DNA of 64,000 nucleotides from CAMDPA01 sp965223035 (lineage in GTDB: Bacteria; Pseudomonadota; Alphaproteobacteria; Rhizobiales; Hyphomicrobiaceae). Numbering within the stretch: the stretch's first letter is position 1; every line of letters begins with the position of its first letter. Where the stretch lies: assembly GCA_965223035.1 (NCBI GenBank), contig OZ244980.1, positions 3,162,001 to 3,226,000 of the forward strand, written 5' to 3'. Of the stretch, positions 26,790 through 35,488 are shown piece after piece. A program made the translations under genes and the position numbers. Below the pieces are notes generated by a model. The model was not told where the DNA came from. It ran no database searches and was given only the letters and a program-made list of their open reading frames with translations.

Positions 26790-28139
26790 ATGGCCGATAT
26801 TCCGGTAACGGACAATCGCATCGTCTATCAGACGACCGGGGGCGAGACCGACCTATGGGTCGACTGGCCGGTGCTGCGTGCCGGCGACCTGACGATCCAA
26901 CGCACCCGGGACGGGCAGCCGTCGGCGCTGGTGCTCGACGTCGATTACCGGATTGACGGGCTCGGTTCGGTGCGCGGCGTGCTGGTGGCGCTGACAGCGC
27001 CGGCCGAGGCCGGCGACAGCTACGAGATCACTGCGCCGCGGGTGGTTTCCATCGAGCGAACGGACGGCTCGGAGACGGTGTTCGTGCTGGCCCGCGTGGT
27101 CGGTCAGTGGACCACGCCGACGGTCTATCAGCGCGGCGACGTCGTGCTCAACAACGGCTCCAGCTACGTCGCGCGCAGCACCCATTCGGCGACGGTCGAC
27201 ACCGAGCCGGGGGTCGGCAGCCAACAGCAAACGGTGTGGCAGCTGCTGGCGGCGGGCGGCACCCAGGTGCGCGGCGATCACGGCCTGCAGCAGGGCCTCA
27301 CCGACGACGATCATCCGCAGTATCTCAACGTCGCCCGCGCCGATCAACGCTACGCCTTGAGCAGCCATGCTCACCCCAACTATTTGACCCCAGATCAAGC
27401 CAACCAACGCTTCAGCCCAGTCGGGCATACCCACGGCGACACTGGCGGCACCGGCAACAGCGGGGTTACCGACCACGGCGCGCTCAGCGGGCTCGGCGAC
27501 GATGATCATCCGCAGTATCTGACGGCCGGCCGCGCCGATGCCCGCTACAGCGCCCGCAACCACGACCACGCCAACGCCTACGAGCCGGCCGGCGCGGCCG
27601 CCCAGGCTGCCGCCCAAGCGGCGAGCCAGGCGGTGACGGCACACGTGGCCGCCGATCATCCGCACGCCCAATATCTGCGGTCGGCCAACCCGGTGTCCCA
27701 CGTCGGCGTCAACACCACCGCCAACGACACCAACCGGCTGGCGGTCAACTCCGACGCCAGCCTGCTCAATCACAACGGGGCCGGCCATCAGGTGAAGGTC
27801 AACAAGGCCACCGCCGGCGCCACCGCCGCAGTGCTGTTCCAGTCGAACTGGTCCGGCCGCGCCGAGTTCGGGCTGGCCGGCGACGATGACTTTCACGTCA
27901 AGGTGTCGGCCGACGGCTCCAGCTGGCACGAGGCGATGGTGATCGGCGCCGGCACCGGCCAGCTGCAGCTCGGCGCGCCGCTCAGGCTCAAGCAGTACGC
28001 CCGCGCCCAGTTGCCGAGCCCGAGCGCCGCCGGCAGCGGCGCCTTGGCCTATGTTTGGGATGCGCCGGGCGGGGCTGCCGTGGTCTATTGCGACGGCGGC
28101 CGCTGGCGGCGGGTGGCCGACAGCCAGGAGCTCGGGTGA
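26790..28139 (+). CDS. Tail fibre protein
   Basis: 449 residues. N-terminal ~110 residues resemble the T7-type fibre anchor (VTDNRIVYQTTGG, LVLDVDYRIDGLG, APAEAGDSYEITAPR). Then a carbohydrate-binding-like segment (VYQRGDVVLNNGSSYVA), three DDHPQYL/DHPHAQYL collagen-like fibre repeats near residues 171, 236 and 287, and a C-terminal domain ending ALAYVWDAPGGAAVVYCDGG, typical of fibre tips. It should decide host binding. No nearby reverse transcriptase or variable repeat was found. Confidence 0.85.
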   Translation: MADIPVTDNRIVYQTTGGETDLWVDWPVLRAGDLTIQRTRDGQPSALVLDVDYRIDGLGSVRGVLVALTAPAEAGDSYEITAPRVVSIERTDGSETVFVLARVVGQWTTPTVYQRGDVVLNNGSSYVARSTHSATVDTEPGVGSQQQTVWQLLAAGGTQVRGDHGLQQGLTDDDHPQYLNVARADQRYALSSHAHPNYLTPDQANQRFSPVGHTHGDTGGTGNSGVTDHGALSGLGDDDHPQYLTAGRADARYSARNHDHANAYEPAGAAAQAAAQAASQAVTAHVAADHPHAQYLRSANPVSHVGVNTTANDTNRLAVNSDASLLNHNGAGHQVKVNKATAGATAAVLFQSNWSGRAEFGLAGDDDFHVKVSADGSSWHEAMVIGAGTGQLQLGAPLRLKQYARAQLPSPSAAGSGALAYVWDAPGGAAVVYCDGGRWRRVADSQELG

Positions 28140-28936
28140 TGGCGCGCTGGCTCGACATCGCCTGGGCCGATCAGGGCGTGACCGAGATCGCCGGAGCCGA
28201 GGCCACGCCGGAGATTCTCGCCTATTTTCGCGACGCCGGTCGCGCCGACATCGTCAGCGACGAGGTGCCGTGGTGCGCGGCGTTCGTCGGCGCCTGTCTC
28301 GCCCGCGCCGGGGTGGCCGACGGGCTGACGGCCCATCAACGGGTGAAGGCCAGGGCCTATCTGAAGGTCGGCACCCCGATCGACGTGCCACGCCCCGGTG
28401 CGATCGCGGTATTCAACCGGGGCGACAACCCTAAGGCCGGCCACGTCGGGTTCGTGGTGGGGGCGACGCCGACCCACATCGTGCTGTTGGGCGGCAACCA
28501 GGCCAACACGGTGAGCGTCATTCATATGCCGAAGGCGCGGCTGTTGGGCCTGCGCTGGCCGCGACCGGTGGCGCCGGCGACGGTGGCCGCCTCGCGCACG
28601 TTGGCCGCCGCGCGCAAGGTCAAGCGCGAGGGCGTGGCCGCCGGCGCGGCGGTTGGCTCCAATGCGGTGCTGCCGCCGCTGGTGCCCGACGTCAAGCTGC
28701 TGAACGCGACCGCCGAACACGTCTCCACCTGGCAAGCCAGCCTGCAGGCGCTGTCGAGCTTCGCCAGCTATCTGGTCGGCAACTGGTGGCTGGTGTCGTT
28801 GCTGCTGGCCGGGTTTTTCCTGGTCCGGGTTGTCCGTGAAAGCGATGTGATTGCCTGGCTGAGGGCCGAAGATGAGGCCAGCGGGGCCCATGCGGACCGA
28901 AGCGCGGAGGAAACGGTCGATGTCGAGACTGATTAA
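28139..28936 (+). CDS. Endolysin, NlpC/P60-CHAP-like (TIGR02594 type), with C-terminal membrane anchor
   Basis: 265 residues; ATG 28139 overlaps the fibre stop as TGATG. Residues 1-150 carry the cysteine-peptidase pattern of TIGR02594: Cys46 in EVPWCAAFVGACL, RPGAIAVF, His102 in AGHVGFVVG, then LLGGNQANTV. It should cut peptidoglycan peptide or amide bonds. After an Ala/Lys-rich linker there is a hydrophobic span NWWLVSLLLAGFFLVRVV (~218-236) and an acidic tail, so the enzyme is probably tethered to the inner membrane, which is unusual at the C-terminus. Confidence 0.8.
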   Translation: MARWLDIAWADQGVTEIAGAEATPEILAYFRDAGRADIVSDEVPWCAAFVGACLARAGVADGLTAHQRVKARAYLKVGTPIDVPRPGAIAVFNRGDNPKAGHVGFVVGATPTHIVLLGGNQANTVSVIHMPKARLLGLRWPRPVAPATVAASRTLAAARKVKREGVAAGAAVGSNAVLPPLVPDVKLLNATAEHVSTWQASLQALSSFASYLVGNWWLVSLLLAGFFLVRVVRESDVIAWLRAEDEASGAHADRSAEETVDVETD

Positions 28937-29186
28937 CTTCATGTTCGGCGGCGGCCTGTGGGGCAACCTGGTGGCGGCCAGCCTCGGCCTGGCCGTGCTG
29001 GTGGCCGGCTGGCAGCTGGACCGGTGGGCTTACGGCGTGCGCCAACGCCAGGCCGGAGCAACCCGTGCGCGCGTCAACATCGAGAAGGCCAATGCCAAAG
29101 CTGCGCAACATGCTCGCCGTGCTGCTCGCGGCGTCGTCGACCGCCGGGTGCGTGGGGTGGTCGACCCCAACGCGGTCGCTCAGTGA
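28920..29186 (+). CDS. Inner-membrane spanin (Rz-like)
   Basis: 88 residues from ATG 28920, overlapping the endolysin end by 17 nt. One N-terminal membrane helix (LWGNLVAASLGLAVLVAGWQL), then a charged helical periplasmic part (RQRQAGATRARVNIEKANAK). Its 3' end overlaps the lipoprotein gene by 95 nt in another frame, the classic Rz/Rz1 arrangement. Confidence 0.65.
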   Translation: MSRLINFMFGGGLWGNLVAASLGLAVLVAGWQLDRWAYGVRQRQAGATRARVNIEKANAKAAQHARRAARGVVDRRVRGVVDPNAVAQ

Positions 29187-29400
29187 ACCGCTCGACGCGC
29201 GTACCCTCGACCAATTGTTGGAGCCGGTGCCGAATTACACCAAGGCGCCGTGTCGGCTGCAGCGGCTGTGGGCCCAGGACAACGCCCGCAAGGCCTCGAT
29301 CCGACACGGCCAGCCGATGGTTTACAAGGCGCCGTGTGATGCGCGGCCTAAGTCCAAATCGCCGGGCAACGCAGCGCCGGTCAAACGGAGGGTGGGCTGA
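29092..29400 (+). CDS. Outer-membrane spanin (Rz1-like lipoprotein)
   Basis: 102 residues from ATG 29092. MPKLRNMLAVLLAASSTAGC is a lipoprotein signal with a lipobox ending TAGC, so the mature protein starts at Cys20. The mature part has LDQLLEPVPNYTKAPCRLQR and a basic C-terminus; longer than typical Rz1. The nested position within the inner spanin gene supports the role of fusing inner and outer membranes at lysis. Confidence 0.65.
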   Translation: MPKLRNMLAVLLAASSTAGCVGWSTPTRSLSEPLDARTLDQLLEPVPNYTKAPCRLQRLWAQDNARKASIRHGQPMVYKAPCDARPKSKSPGNAAPVKRRVG

Positions 29401-29433
29401 TGACGATCGACGCTTTGCCTGGAGCCCAATGCG

Positions 29434-29730
29434 ATGTTCGACGACCGTTTGAGCGAGGTGCGCGTGCGCCAGGCCGAGCTGGCCGGCGAGCTGCGCCTGA
29501 TCGCCGAGCGGGTCGCGCGCCTCGATCATGGTCATACGCTGCAGTCGACCCGTTTGACGCAGGTGCTGACGCGCACCCAGGAGCTACAGCTGGCGCTGGC
29601 GACGCTCACGGCCAGGGTCGATCTGCTGGCCGAGATCCTCAAATGGTTGGTCGGCCTGACGCTGGTGGTGCTGGGCGCGTGGAGCCGGCTGCCGGAGCCT
29701 CTACGCTGGCTCGTCTCGGGCGCGAGCTAG
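29434..29730 (+). CDS. Small coiled-coil/membrane protein, holin candidate
   Basis: 98 residues from ATG 29434. A long amphipathic helix (residues 1-65, RLTQVLTRTQELQLALATLT) precedes one hydrophobic segment, ILKWLVGLTLVVLGAWSRL. Single-span lysis proteins of this shape occur in phage lysis cassettes. A holin role is inferred from position only. Confidence 0.5.
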   Translation: MFDDRLSEVRVRQAELAGELRLIAERVARLDHGHTLQSTRLTQVLTRTQELQLALATLTARVDLLAEILKWLVGLTLVVLGAWSRLPEPLRWLVSGAS

Positions 29731-29801
29731 CCCGCCTGACGCCGGGCACCTGCGCGCTGATGATCGGTGTTGGATTTTGGCTGGTCATGAATTTTCTCTG
29801 A
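29679..29801 (+). CDS. Very small membrane peptide overlapping the previous gene
   Basis: About 40 residues from GTG 29679, ending LTPGTCALMIGVGFWLVMNFL with one membrane span. It is the only protein-like stretch in its frame; the lysis position suggests an accessory holin or antiholin. No good ribosome site is visible, so it is tentative. Confidence 0.3.
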   Translation: MEPAAGASTLARLGRELARLTPGTCALMIGVGFWLVMNFL

Positions 29802-29858
29802 CCTGGCCAGGGGGTGCAGCGGCCGGGCCAGAGGGGTAGATCCGGAACAGACTCAGTG

Positions 29859-29894
29859 AAAAGTCGGACGTCCGACTTTTAAAAAAAGTCGGAC
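29859..29894. promoter_or_regulatory. Perfect 22-bp palindrome plus an extra half-site next to the tRNA
   Basis: Half-site AAAAGTCGGACGT occurs as a perfect inverted pair (29859-29880) and again, as AAAAAGTCGGACGT, at 29882-29895. With its poly-A/T flanks it could be a bidirectional terminator for the prophage late operon, a repressor operator or an integrase arm site. Confidence 0.55.
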
Positions 29895-29951
29895 GTTCCC
29901 TTTTGTTCCGCATAAGTTCCGCCGCAAATCTCGCTAACCCCTTGAAATCAT

Positions 29952-30028
29952 TGGCGACCCCGGCAGGACTCGAACCTGCGACCCTCTGCTTAGAAGGCAG
30001 ATGCTCTATCCGGCTGAGCTACGGGGCC
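29952..30028 (-). tRNA. tRNA-Arg (anticodon TCT), prophage attachment site
   Basis: On the minus strand the sequence folds as a full tRNA with encoded CCA: acceptor GGCCCCG / CGGGGTC, anticodon stem-loop CTGCC-TTCTAAG-CAG with anticodon TCT, T-loop GGTTCGAGTCC. Its 3' end (29952) faces the prophage. Phage integrases commonly use the tRNA 3' half, so this is the probable att site, with the gene restored by phage-borne sequence. Confidence 0.95.
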
Positions 30029-30872
30029 ACGCGCGCAACATCGAACACCACATCAGCCTTGCCGTCGCTTGCGCGGTAGCCACGACGACAGGGACGTTCC
30101 CGATCAGCAATAATGACCGCGTCGGATATTAGAGCAAGCACCGCACCGCATAAAGAGGTGCGATGCGGCGGCTGGCACCCGCAAAGGCGGCTCAAGTGGG
30201 GTCGACAACATCGCTGCGACCGTCGGCCCGGGCTGGCGAACGCTGCGCTTCGATGACAACTTCGGGCGCCACGGCCTGAGGTTCATCCGGCCGGGCCCGA
30301 CCGAGCGCAATTGTCTTCGCGTTTAAGGCGAACGGATCGCAGCATTTCAATCGTTGTTCGTGCGATCAACCGGCACAGCCGACCTCTCTGTCGCGGTCCG
30401 AGCAGCACCCTCGCACAGGGGCTCTCGCAGGCAGGAAAGTCGCGCAATGCCCCTGGCGGCGAAAGCAAGCGATGTTTGGGCCAACGGCCCAACCGACGGC
30501 CCAACCGACGGCCAGGCCCACGATCACTTCCGGCTTGGGGGCACTCTCCCACCCGGCCCGCCTCAGGGCGACCCTGTCGACTCCACCCTGTTGCGAAAGG
30601 GTCTGCCGGCAACGTTGCAAACCGGCAACAAAAAACGCGCCGAACAGATCGGCGCGCTCCCATGTCTTGTTCAGTGGTCTTGTTCAGTGGTCTTGTTCAG
30701 TGGTCTTGTTCAGTGGTCTCGTTCAGTTGTCTTGTTCAAATATGCTCGTTTACCAGTCCTCAGCTGTGGCAGTGCGGGACGCCAGCACCACGTCTTGCAT
30801 CTGCGGGCTGATCGACGCGCTTCGCCGCCGCAATGCGTGACCACACCGCACACCCAAACACGGCGCCACCCC
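30029..30872. other. Non-coding stretch with tandem repeats
   Basis: No reading frame here looks like a protein on either strand. Visible structure is limited to two short tandem arrays: a 12-bp unit GGCCCAACCGAC around 30486-30509 and a 13-bp unit at 30665-30742. Confidence 0.6.
30665..30742. repeat. 13-bp tandem repeat, about six units
   Basis: TCTTGTTCAGTGG is repeated four times exactly from 30665 and then twice with changes, head to tail without spacers. Likely slippage-prone sequence. Confidence 0.85.
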
Positions 30873-31232
30873 CTACCGCGAGCCGAGCGGCAATCGACCG
30901 CGGAACATCAGGCCCTCGGCCTCGCTGTCCCGGCTCTCTTCCTGGCGCGGCTGGGAGGAGCCATAGAGCAGCTCCAAGCCGAAATCCATCTTCGGGATCT
31001 CGCCGATCACCCCGAGGCCCGGCAGCCGAATTTGGGTCCCGGTCTTGCCCTTCGTCGGATCCACATCGGGTGACGTCAAATCCAAAATCGGCACGTCGAG
31101 CGTGGGTGAGGCATTCGGCGACGCCGCGCCGGGCGCCGGTGCGGCAGGCACCGTCTGCTCATCAAAGGCCAGCGCCGTGCCGCCGCCAATCATCAGCGCG
31201 GCACACATGGCCCAGGTTATTATAGGTCGCAT
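30873..31232 (-). CDS. Small exported protein of unknown function
   Basis: 119 residues. A Sec signal peptide (MRPIITWAMCAALMIGGGTALAF, cut after ALA) is followed by a Pro/Ala/Asp-rich mature part and QIRLPGLGVIGEIPKMDFGLELLYG. Periplasmic or outer-membrane location is expected. The C-terminal phrase is compatible with a short envelope-associated protein known only as hypothetical in alphaproteobacteria. Stands alone, upstream of the porin. Confidence 0.65.
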   Translation of the reverse strand: MRPIITWAMCAALMIGGGTALAFDEQTVPAAPAPGAASPNASPTLDVPILDLTSPDVDPTKGKTGTQIRLPGLGVIGEIPKMDFGLELLYGSSQPRQEESRDSEAEGLMFRGRLPLGSR

Positions 31233-31415
31233 TTCGCAATCCTGCCTATCTGGCTGTTGCGCTCAGACAAACGAACTCCCTGACAACATACGAAGCTCGC
31301 ACGTGGTTTCAATGCCAATCGGGACGTGTCAACGTTTTCCCAGCAATGCTGTGGTTCATCCGCCATGGTGCCGATCTACCACACCTCGTGAGAGCCACTC
31401 GGCCCGCCCATGACC

Positions 31416-31476
31416 TAGAGCAACCTGCCTTCAATCGGAATCGGAACGATCCCGATTAAAGGCGCGATGATCTAGC
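31416..31476. repeat. Palindromic repeat element A (hybrid arms)
   Basis: Left arm TAGAGCAACCTGCCTTC matches element C at 47930, while the right arm GGCGCGATGATCTA resembles element B at 47854. The central AATCGG/CCGATT core is shared by all three. Confidence 0.7.
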
Positions 31477-31489
31477 TGACGAACGTCCA

Positions 31490-31520
31490 AAAAAGAAGAG
31501 CCGCCCCAAGGGCGGCTCTT
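31490..31520 (-). terminator. Rho-independent terminator of the porin gene
   Basis: On the minus strand AAGAGCCGCC-CTTG-GGGCGGCTCTT is followed by a T run, 22 nt after the porin stop. Confidence 0.9.
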
Positions 31521-31542
31521 CCGAGAGTATTGTGTCGATCGA

Positions 31543-33090
31543 TTAGAACTTCACGGTAGCGCCGAAGGCGACCAGGTTCATGTCGTCGATCGGGTTGGCC
31601 TTGGCCCGATTGCTGATGTCGTTGAGATCAGCTATGGTCGCATCGACCGAGTAGTTGTGGTAGCTGAGCCAAATGTTCATGCCAGCGGCCTTCACCTGTT
31701 GGCTGATGCCGAGGCTCCAGGACTTGACGTTGCTGTCCAAGATGTACGCGTTGGTACCCAGCGAGTTCAGCACGTCGGTTCCCCGCAGGACGTCAAACAC
31801 ACCGTCGCTGCCGGGGCCCGTTGCGGTCTGACCCGTGAGGTTGACGCCACCGGCCTGCAAGCCGTTCTCGTGCTCAACATAACCGCCCCAGAAGGTCGTG
31901 GCACCGATGTGCGGCACAAGATGACCGACGCGAATACCGGCCATCACCCACCAAGCATCATCCTGGTCGTTAATGACGCCATTCGGGTTGCGCCCGAAAT
32001 AGTTCTGCACGGTACGGAAGGCGCGCTTACGATTTTTGTCTTCAACGTGCAGCCAGCCACCGGAGATGAACACGCCAGAGGGAATGTGCAGAACGCTACC
32101 GGAGATGCCGAGGGCAGAACAATCGACGTCCGATCCAGCCGACTGTGAGGGATTGATGACATTACGATTGTTCAAAGCAGCTCGCGAGGGATTGGCGCAG
32201 AAGTCAGGATCCATCGCCGTCGTGGTCACGTAGCCGATCGCCGCGGCAACCCGGAATTGGCTTCGGAACTCCTCAGCGTAACGCAGGGCGACATCCCAAC
32301 CATCATCCGCTTGGTAGCTGGTGGCGAAGGTGAAACCCGACTTCTTGGTCAGACCCAGGAAGAACGGCGAGTCGTAGCGCACAACGTTGGTCGAACCAGC
32401 GTACGAACCACGGGTCGGTGCGGCACCGCCCCAGTTGTAGGCAAACGTCTCCCACGTGAACTGGCTGAGGCCAGCATTACCGGTCAGGCCACTACGACGC
32501 AGCTTGAAGTCCATGTGGGCAAAGCCGGGGCCGTTGAACCCAGAGAACCCGCCCGGGTTCACCAAGGTGACCGTCGAGGTACCGGTTGCGGCCGATGGGT
32601 TCAGACCAACCAAGAACCGGCCCCAGTGCTGCGACCGGATGAACCAGTGAGCCCGACGAAGCGAGATCGAGTTGGGGCCATAGGCGCCAGCCGACACCTT
32701 CTCGCGATAGCCGTGGATCAACTGATCGACCGAGTGCGACCGGAATGAGCGGATTTGGATTTCCAAGTTGTAGCCAACACTGATGTCGGCGCTCAGCTTC
32801 GCACTGCCGCGCACGCCCAGCTTGTTCTTGATGCTCTGGTTCTCGATGAGGTAGAAGTTATTCTCCGCACCGTCATCCCACCAGATCATGCCCATGCTGA
32901 CCTGGCCGTACAGGATCACCGACAGATTGCGCTGACCTTTGCGTACGGTGGTGGCCTCGAGCTCGGCGATCCGCTCTTCCAGATCGGTGCAGCAGTTGCC
33001 GCCCAGATCCGCGGCGCTCGCCGTCGTTGCGAATAGGCCTGCGGCCGCCAAAATGGCGAGACCGCTGACCGTCTTCATCATTGCTTTCAT
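31543..33090 (-). CDS. Outer-membrane porin
   Basis: 515 residues from ATG 33090 (GGAGAACGCA upstream); the frame is open further upstream but the signal peptide begins here. MKAMMKTVSGLAILAAAGLFATTASA is a signal peptide; the mature N-terminus ADLGGNCCTDLEERIAELEATTVRKGQ has the Cys-Cys and short coiled-coil region typical of Hyphomicrobiales porins, followed by ~450 residues of alternating beta-strand sequence (NLSVILYGQVSMGMIWWDD) and a terminal Phe (VAFGATVKF), the BAM recognition signal. Monocistronic, with its own terminator. Confidence 0.88.
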   Translation of the reverse strand: MKAMMKTVSGLAILAAAGLFATTASAADLGGNCCTDLEERIAELEATTVRKGQRNLSVILYGQVSMGMIWWDDGAENNFYLIENQSIKNKLGVRGSAKLSADISVGYNLEIQIRSFRSHSVDQLIHGYREKVSAGAYGPNSISLRRAHWFIRSQHWGRFLVGLNPSAATGTSTVTLVNPGGFSGFNGPGFAHMDFKLRRSGLTGNAGLSQFTWETFAYNWGGAAPTRGSYAGSTNVVRYDSPFFLGLTKKSGFTFATSYQADDGWDVALRYAEEFRSQFRVAAAIGYVTTTAMDPDFCANPSRAALNNRNVINPSQSAGSDVDCSALGISGSVLHIPSGVFISGGWLHVEDKNRKRAFRTVQNYFGRNPNGVINDQDDAWWVMAGIRVGHLVPHIGATTFWGGYVEHENGLQAGGVNLTGQTATGPGSDGVFDVLRGTDVLNSLGTNAYILDSNVKSWSLGISQQVKAAGMNIWLSYHNYSVDATIADLNDISNRAKANPIDDMNLVAFGATVKF

Positions 33091-33770
33091 TGCGTTCTCC
33101 AACGTCTGCTTTTCAAGTGACTCAGAAGGCAGCACGCGCTGCCCGGCTGCTGATCGCGTTCGCTCCGAGCGGCACGCACGCGCGTGTGCGCACGCAGCTC
33201 CGACCGGACGCGGGTTACGCTTGAGCAACTGATACTGACGCTGGAACTTGGATGTGCGGCTTTGCCGATATGCGCCGGGCTTGCCTTCTGCCAGACGATT
33301 GATCCAACCCGTATGCGGATCGAAATGGTCGTCGGGTGCTACCGCACGACTCGCAACATAGCTACATGGTTAGTCGAGCTTGATGGGTCGGGCAGCCCGT
33401 AGAAACCCTTAGTTTGGATAACAAACCGCGTCCCGTTGCATCTGAGCCACGTGTGCGCCATCTGCCACGAACTCGTTGAACAGTCCGGCAGCGACGGGAC
33501 AGCGCGGCGATCGCAGCGGATGCCCGCACGAGAGCGCTGTGTTTGGCCGGGCCAACCGGTGCACGCGGTTCGATCCGCAAAATCGTGGATAAGTGTCATG
33601 GTGTGGCCAATGTGACGTGAGCACCCGTACACGCTCCGTGCTCGGCGCGCGGCTTGATCGGAATAAACAGAGAACTTAGTGGTCCATCAACCTTCAGCCA
33701 CCTGACCTGATTCGCCGGCGATATGGCGCCTTTAGACAGGGCACGCCTGCAACACCGAGGCGGTTCCGGC
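33091..33770. other. Intergenic region, porin leader and unassigned DNA
   Basis: Should hold the porin promoter and leader near 33091-33230. The remainder shows no protein-like frame, RNA gene or repeat that I can support. Confidence 0.5.
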
Positions 33771-35018
33771 TTACGCCACGCCGCGCTTCTCCTCACCCCT
33801 CATGCGCGCCCGGTCCCCACCCCCACGCGGCGTTGGCCTGGCAAAGCGCCAGCGACGACCAAACGCGATTATCGGCTGCTCAACCGTCCGATTGACCACC
33901 CAAGCCACCGCCAGCGCCACCGGCACTGCGGCACATGTCACCAAAAGCTGGGCCGGCGTCGCGATATCGGGCCGGGCGCCGAGCACCAGCCCGTGCATCA
34001 GACCCAGCACCGGAACGTGCAAAAGATAAATGCTGTAGGAGAGGCGGCCGAGAAAACGCAGCGTGGGGGCTGTCATGCGCGCCGCTTCCGGCGCACCGCG
34101 CGCCAGCGCTACCAGGTAGCAGGCACACGCCACCGAGACCAGGGGCACGCCGAGCATCTCGAACGACCGGTGGGTTTCGCCATCCCACAGCTTGAGCCCG
34201 ATCACCAGCCCCAGCAAGATCAGCGGCGCCACGCGCATCGCCGGATCCCATAGCGCCCAGTTGAGCCGCTTGTTGTCGAGCACCAGCGCTGCGATCATGC
34301 CGAAGAACATGGCGTGCATCGCGCCCGGCAGCAGCACCAGCGCGGCCGACACCGGCACCAGTTCGCTGCCATAGGCGACCACCCGAAACAGCACCGAGGC
34401 GGCGGCCAACGCCAGCAAGACGTGGATCAGCCAGCGCCGTGGCGCCAGCAGGCACACCAGCGGTGCGATCAGGTAGAACTGCTCCTCGACGGTGAGCGTC
34501 CAGGTCGGCGTCAGCCACTCCGACCCGAAGACGCCGCCCGAAACCATCACAAAACCTTGGGTGAAGGTCAGGAACGACCACAGCGGCAGCAGTTGCTCCT
34601 CACCGATTGCGGGCGTGTCGTGGAACAGGTGGACGGCGCCGAACACCAGCACCAACAGCACCAGATAGACCGGCAGCGTGCGACAAGCGCGGCGCATGTA
34701 GAAGGTCAGCGCGAAGTTGGGGGCGCTGAGGTTTTCCAGGATGATGCGCGCCATCAAGAACCCGCTCAACACAAAGAACGCGCGCACCGCGATCCACGCC
34801 ATGGCCAGCCCCGGAATGGCGTGCTCCACCTCGCCGAAGAAGTGCGAGATCAACACCATCATCGCCAGCACGCCGCGCAGCCCATCGAACGCGATGATCC
34901 GCCCGAGCGGCGCGTCGGCGCCAACCCCGGCCCCGACGCCGGTAACCGCTGCGCCCGCGGCCAGCCCGGTTCCGGCTTGGGCGCCCGACGGCGGCGGCTG
35001 GCGCAGGCTGAGTTGCAT
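33771..35018 (-). CDS. Acyltransferase 3 family membrane protein (OafA-like)
   Basis: 415 residues from ATG 35018. A ~40-residue Ala/Gly-rich start is followed by about ten membrane helices with family motifs: IIAFDGLRGVLAMMVLISHFF (catalytic His in the first span), AFFVLSGFLMARI, TWTLTVEEQFYLIAPL and SYSIYLLHVPVLG. These enzymes O-acylate (often acetylate) surface sugars or lipids at the cytoplasmic membrane. The nearby glycosyltransferase suggests envelope polysaccharide modification. GTG 35030 is an alternative start. Confidence 0.88.
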   Translation of the reverse strand: MQLSLRQPPPSGAQAGTGLAAGAAVTGVGAGVGADAPLGRIIAFDGLRGVLAMMVLISHFFGEVEHAIPGLAMAWIAVRAFFVLSGFLMARIILENLSAPNFALTFYMRRACRTLPVYLVLLVLVFGAVHLFHDTPAIGEEQLLPLWSFLTFTQGFVMVSGGVFGSEWLTPTWTLTVEEQFYLIAPLVCLLAPRRWLIHVLLALAAASVLFRVVAYGSELVPVSAALVLLPGAMHAMFFGMIAALVLDNKRLNWALWDPAMRVAPLILLGLVIGLKLWDGETHRSFEMLGVPLVSVACACYLVALARGAPEAARMTAPTLRFLGRLSYSIYLLHVPVLGLMHGLVLGARPDIATPAQLLVTCAAVPVALAVAWVVNRTVEQPIIAFGRRWRFARPTPRGGGDRARMRGEEKRGVA

Positions 35019-35488
35019 AAGCGGGTTCACGCGACCTTTATTGCCAGGCTTAGCGGACCGACGCGGCCGATCCGCGCGCGTCCCCGCACGGCCAAGCCAC
35101 CAACCGCGCGACGGGTTCGACGCCACCGGGCATCGCCGCGACCCCATCGTTTAGCAGCATAGGGTTGCCAAACTGCTAGTGCGTTTCAGTGGTCGCTGGG
35201 ACCATCGCGCTGTCGTAGCCAGCATTCCGACGGCGCTATCACGCGGGTGGCCGGGTGGGGGGAGCGGGCGCCGGCACCCGGTGCTGGCGTAACCCAACCC
35301 GCCATCTTCGATCCTTGGCGCCTTCACCCTTAGGTGGCAATGATCTGCAGACCTCGGCACACGCCCCGACGTCAACTGGGCCGCTGCACGCCTCAGACGC
35401 ATCGCCGGCAAGCGGTGGTCGGCCCAGCGCTGTCTCTGCATGCGACTGCTTAGGGGCAACCAAACTAGGAGCTCAAACAGACGTCACA
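35019..35488. other. Intergenic region without assignable feature
   Basis: GC-rich, with a small hairpin GCCGGCACCCGGTGCTGGC near 35267; no coding frame with protein character. A promoter for the acyltransferase may lie in it. Confidence 0.45.

Larger units (their letters stand above)
1..29951 (+). mobile_element. Podovirus-type prophage (right part; left end outside window)
   Basis: An unbroken run of co-directional, tightly packed genes in the order of a T7/BPP-1-like podovirus: helicase, BRO protein, terminase, portal, scaffold, capsid, gatekeeper, nozzle, internal virion proteins, tail fibre, lysis. There are no tape-measure, tube or sheath genes, so the virion should be short-tailed. 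The structural and lysis genes look intact: no frameshift or stop was seen in any core gene. The right boundary is inferred at the tRNA-Arg 3' end (29952). No integrase, repressor or left attachment site is in the window, so they should lie to the left. Confidence 0.9.

Noticed and set aside
26790..28139. Possible diversity-generating retroelement at the tail fibre, as in BPP-1
   Set aside because: No reverse transcriptase gene and no template/variable repeat pair found in the window.
30665..30742. Possible CRISPR array
   Set aside because: Repeats are 13 bp, directly adjacent and without spacers; no cas genes nearby.
30311..31073. Overlapping + strand frames of 120-240 codons
   Set aside because: Composition follows the tandem repeats and the antisense of the exported protein gene; no start signals.
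34314..35162. 282-codon + strand frame
   Set aside because: Antisense to the acyltransferase; His/Gln/Arg-rich with no protein character.
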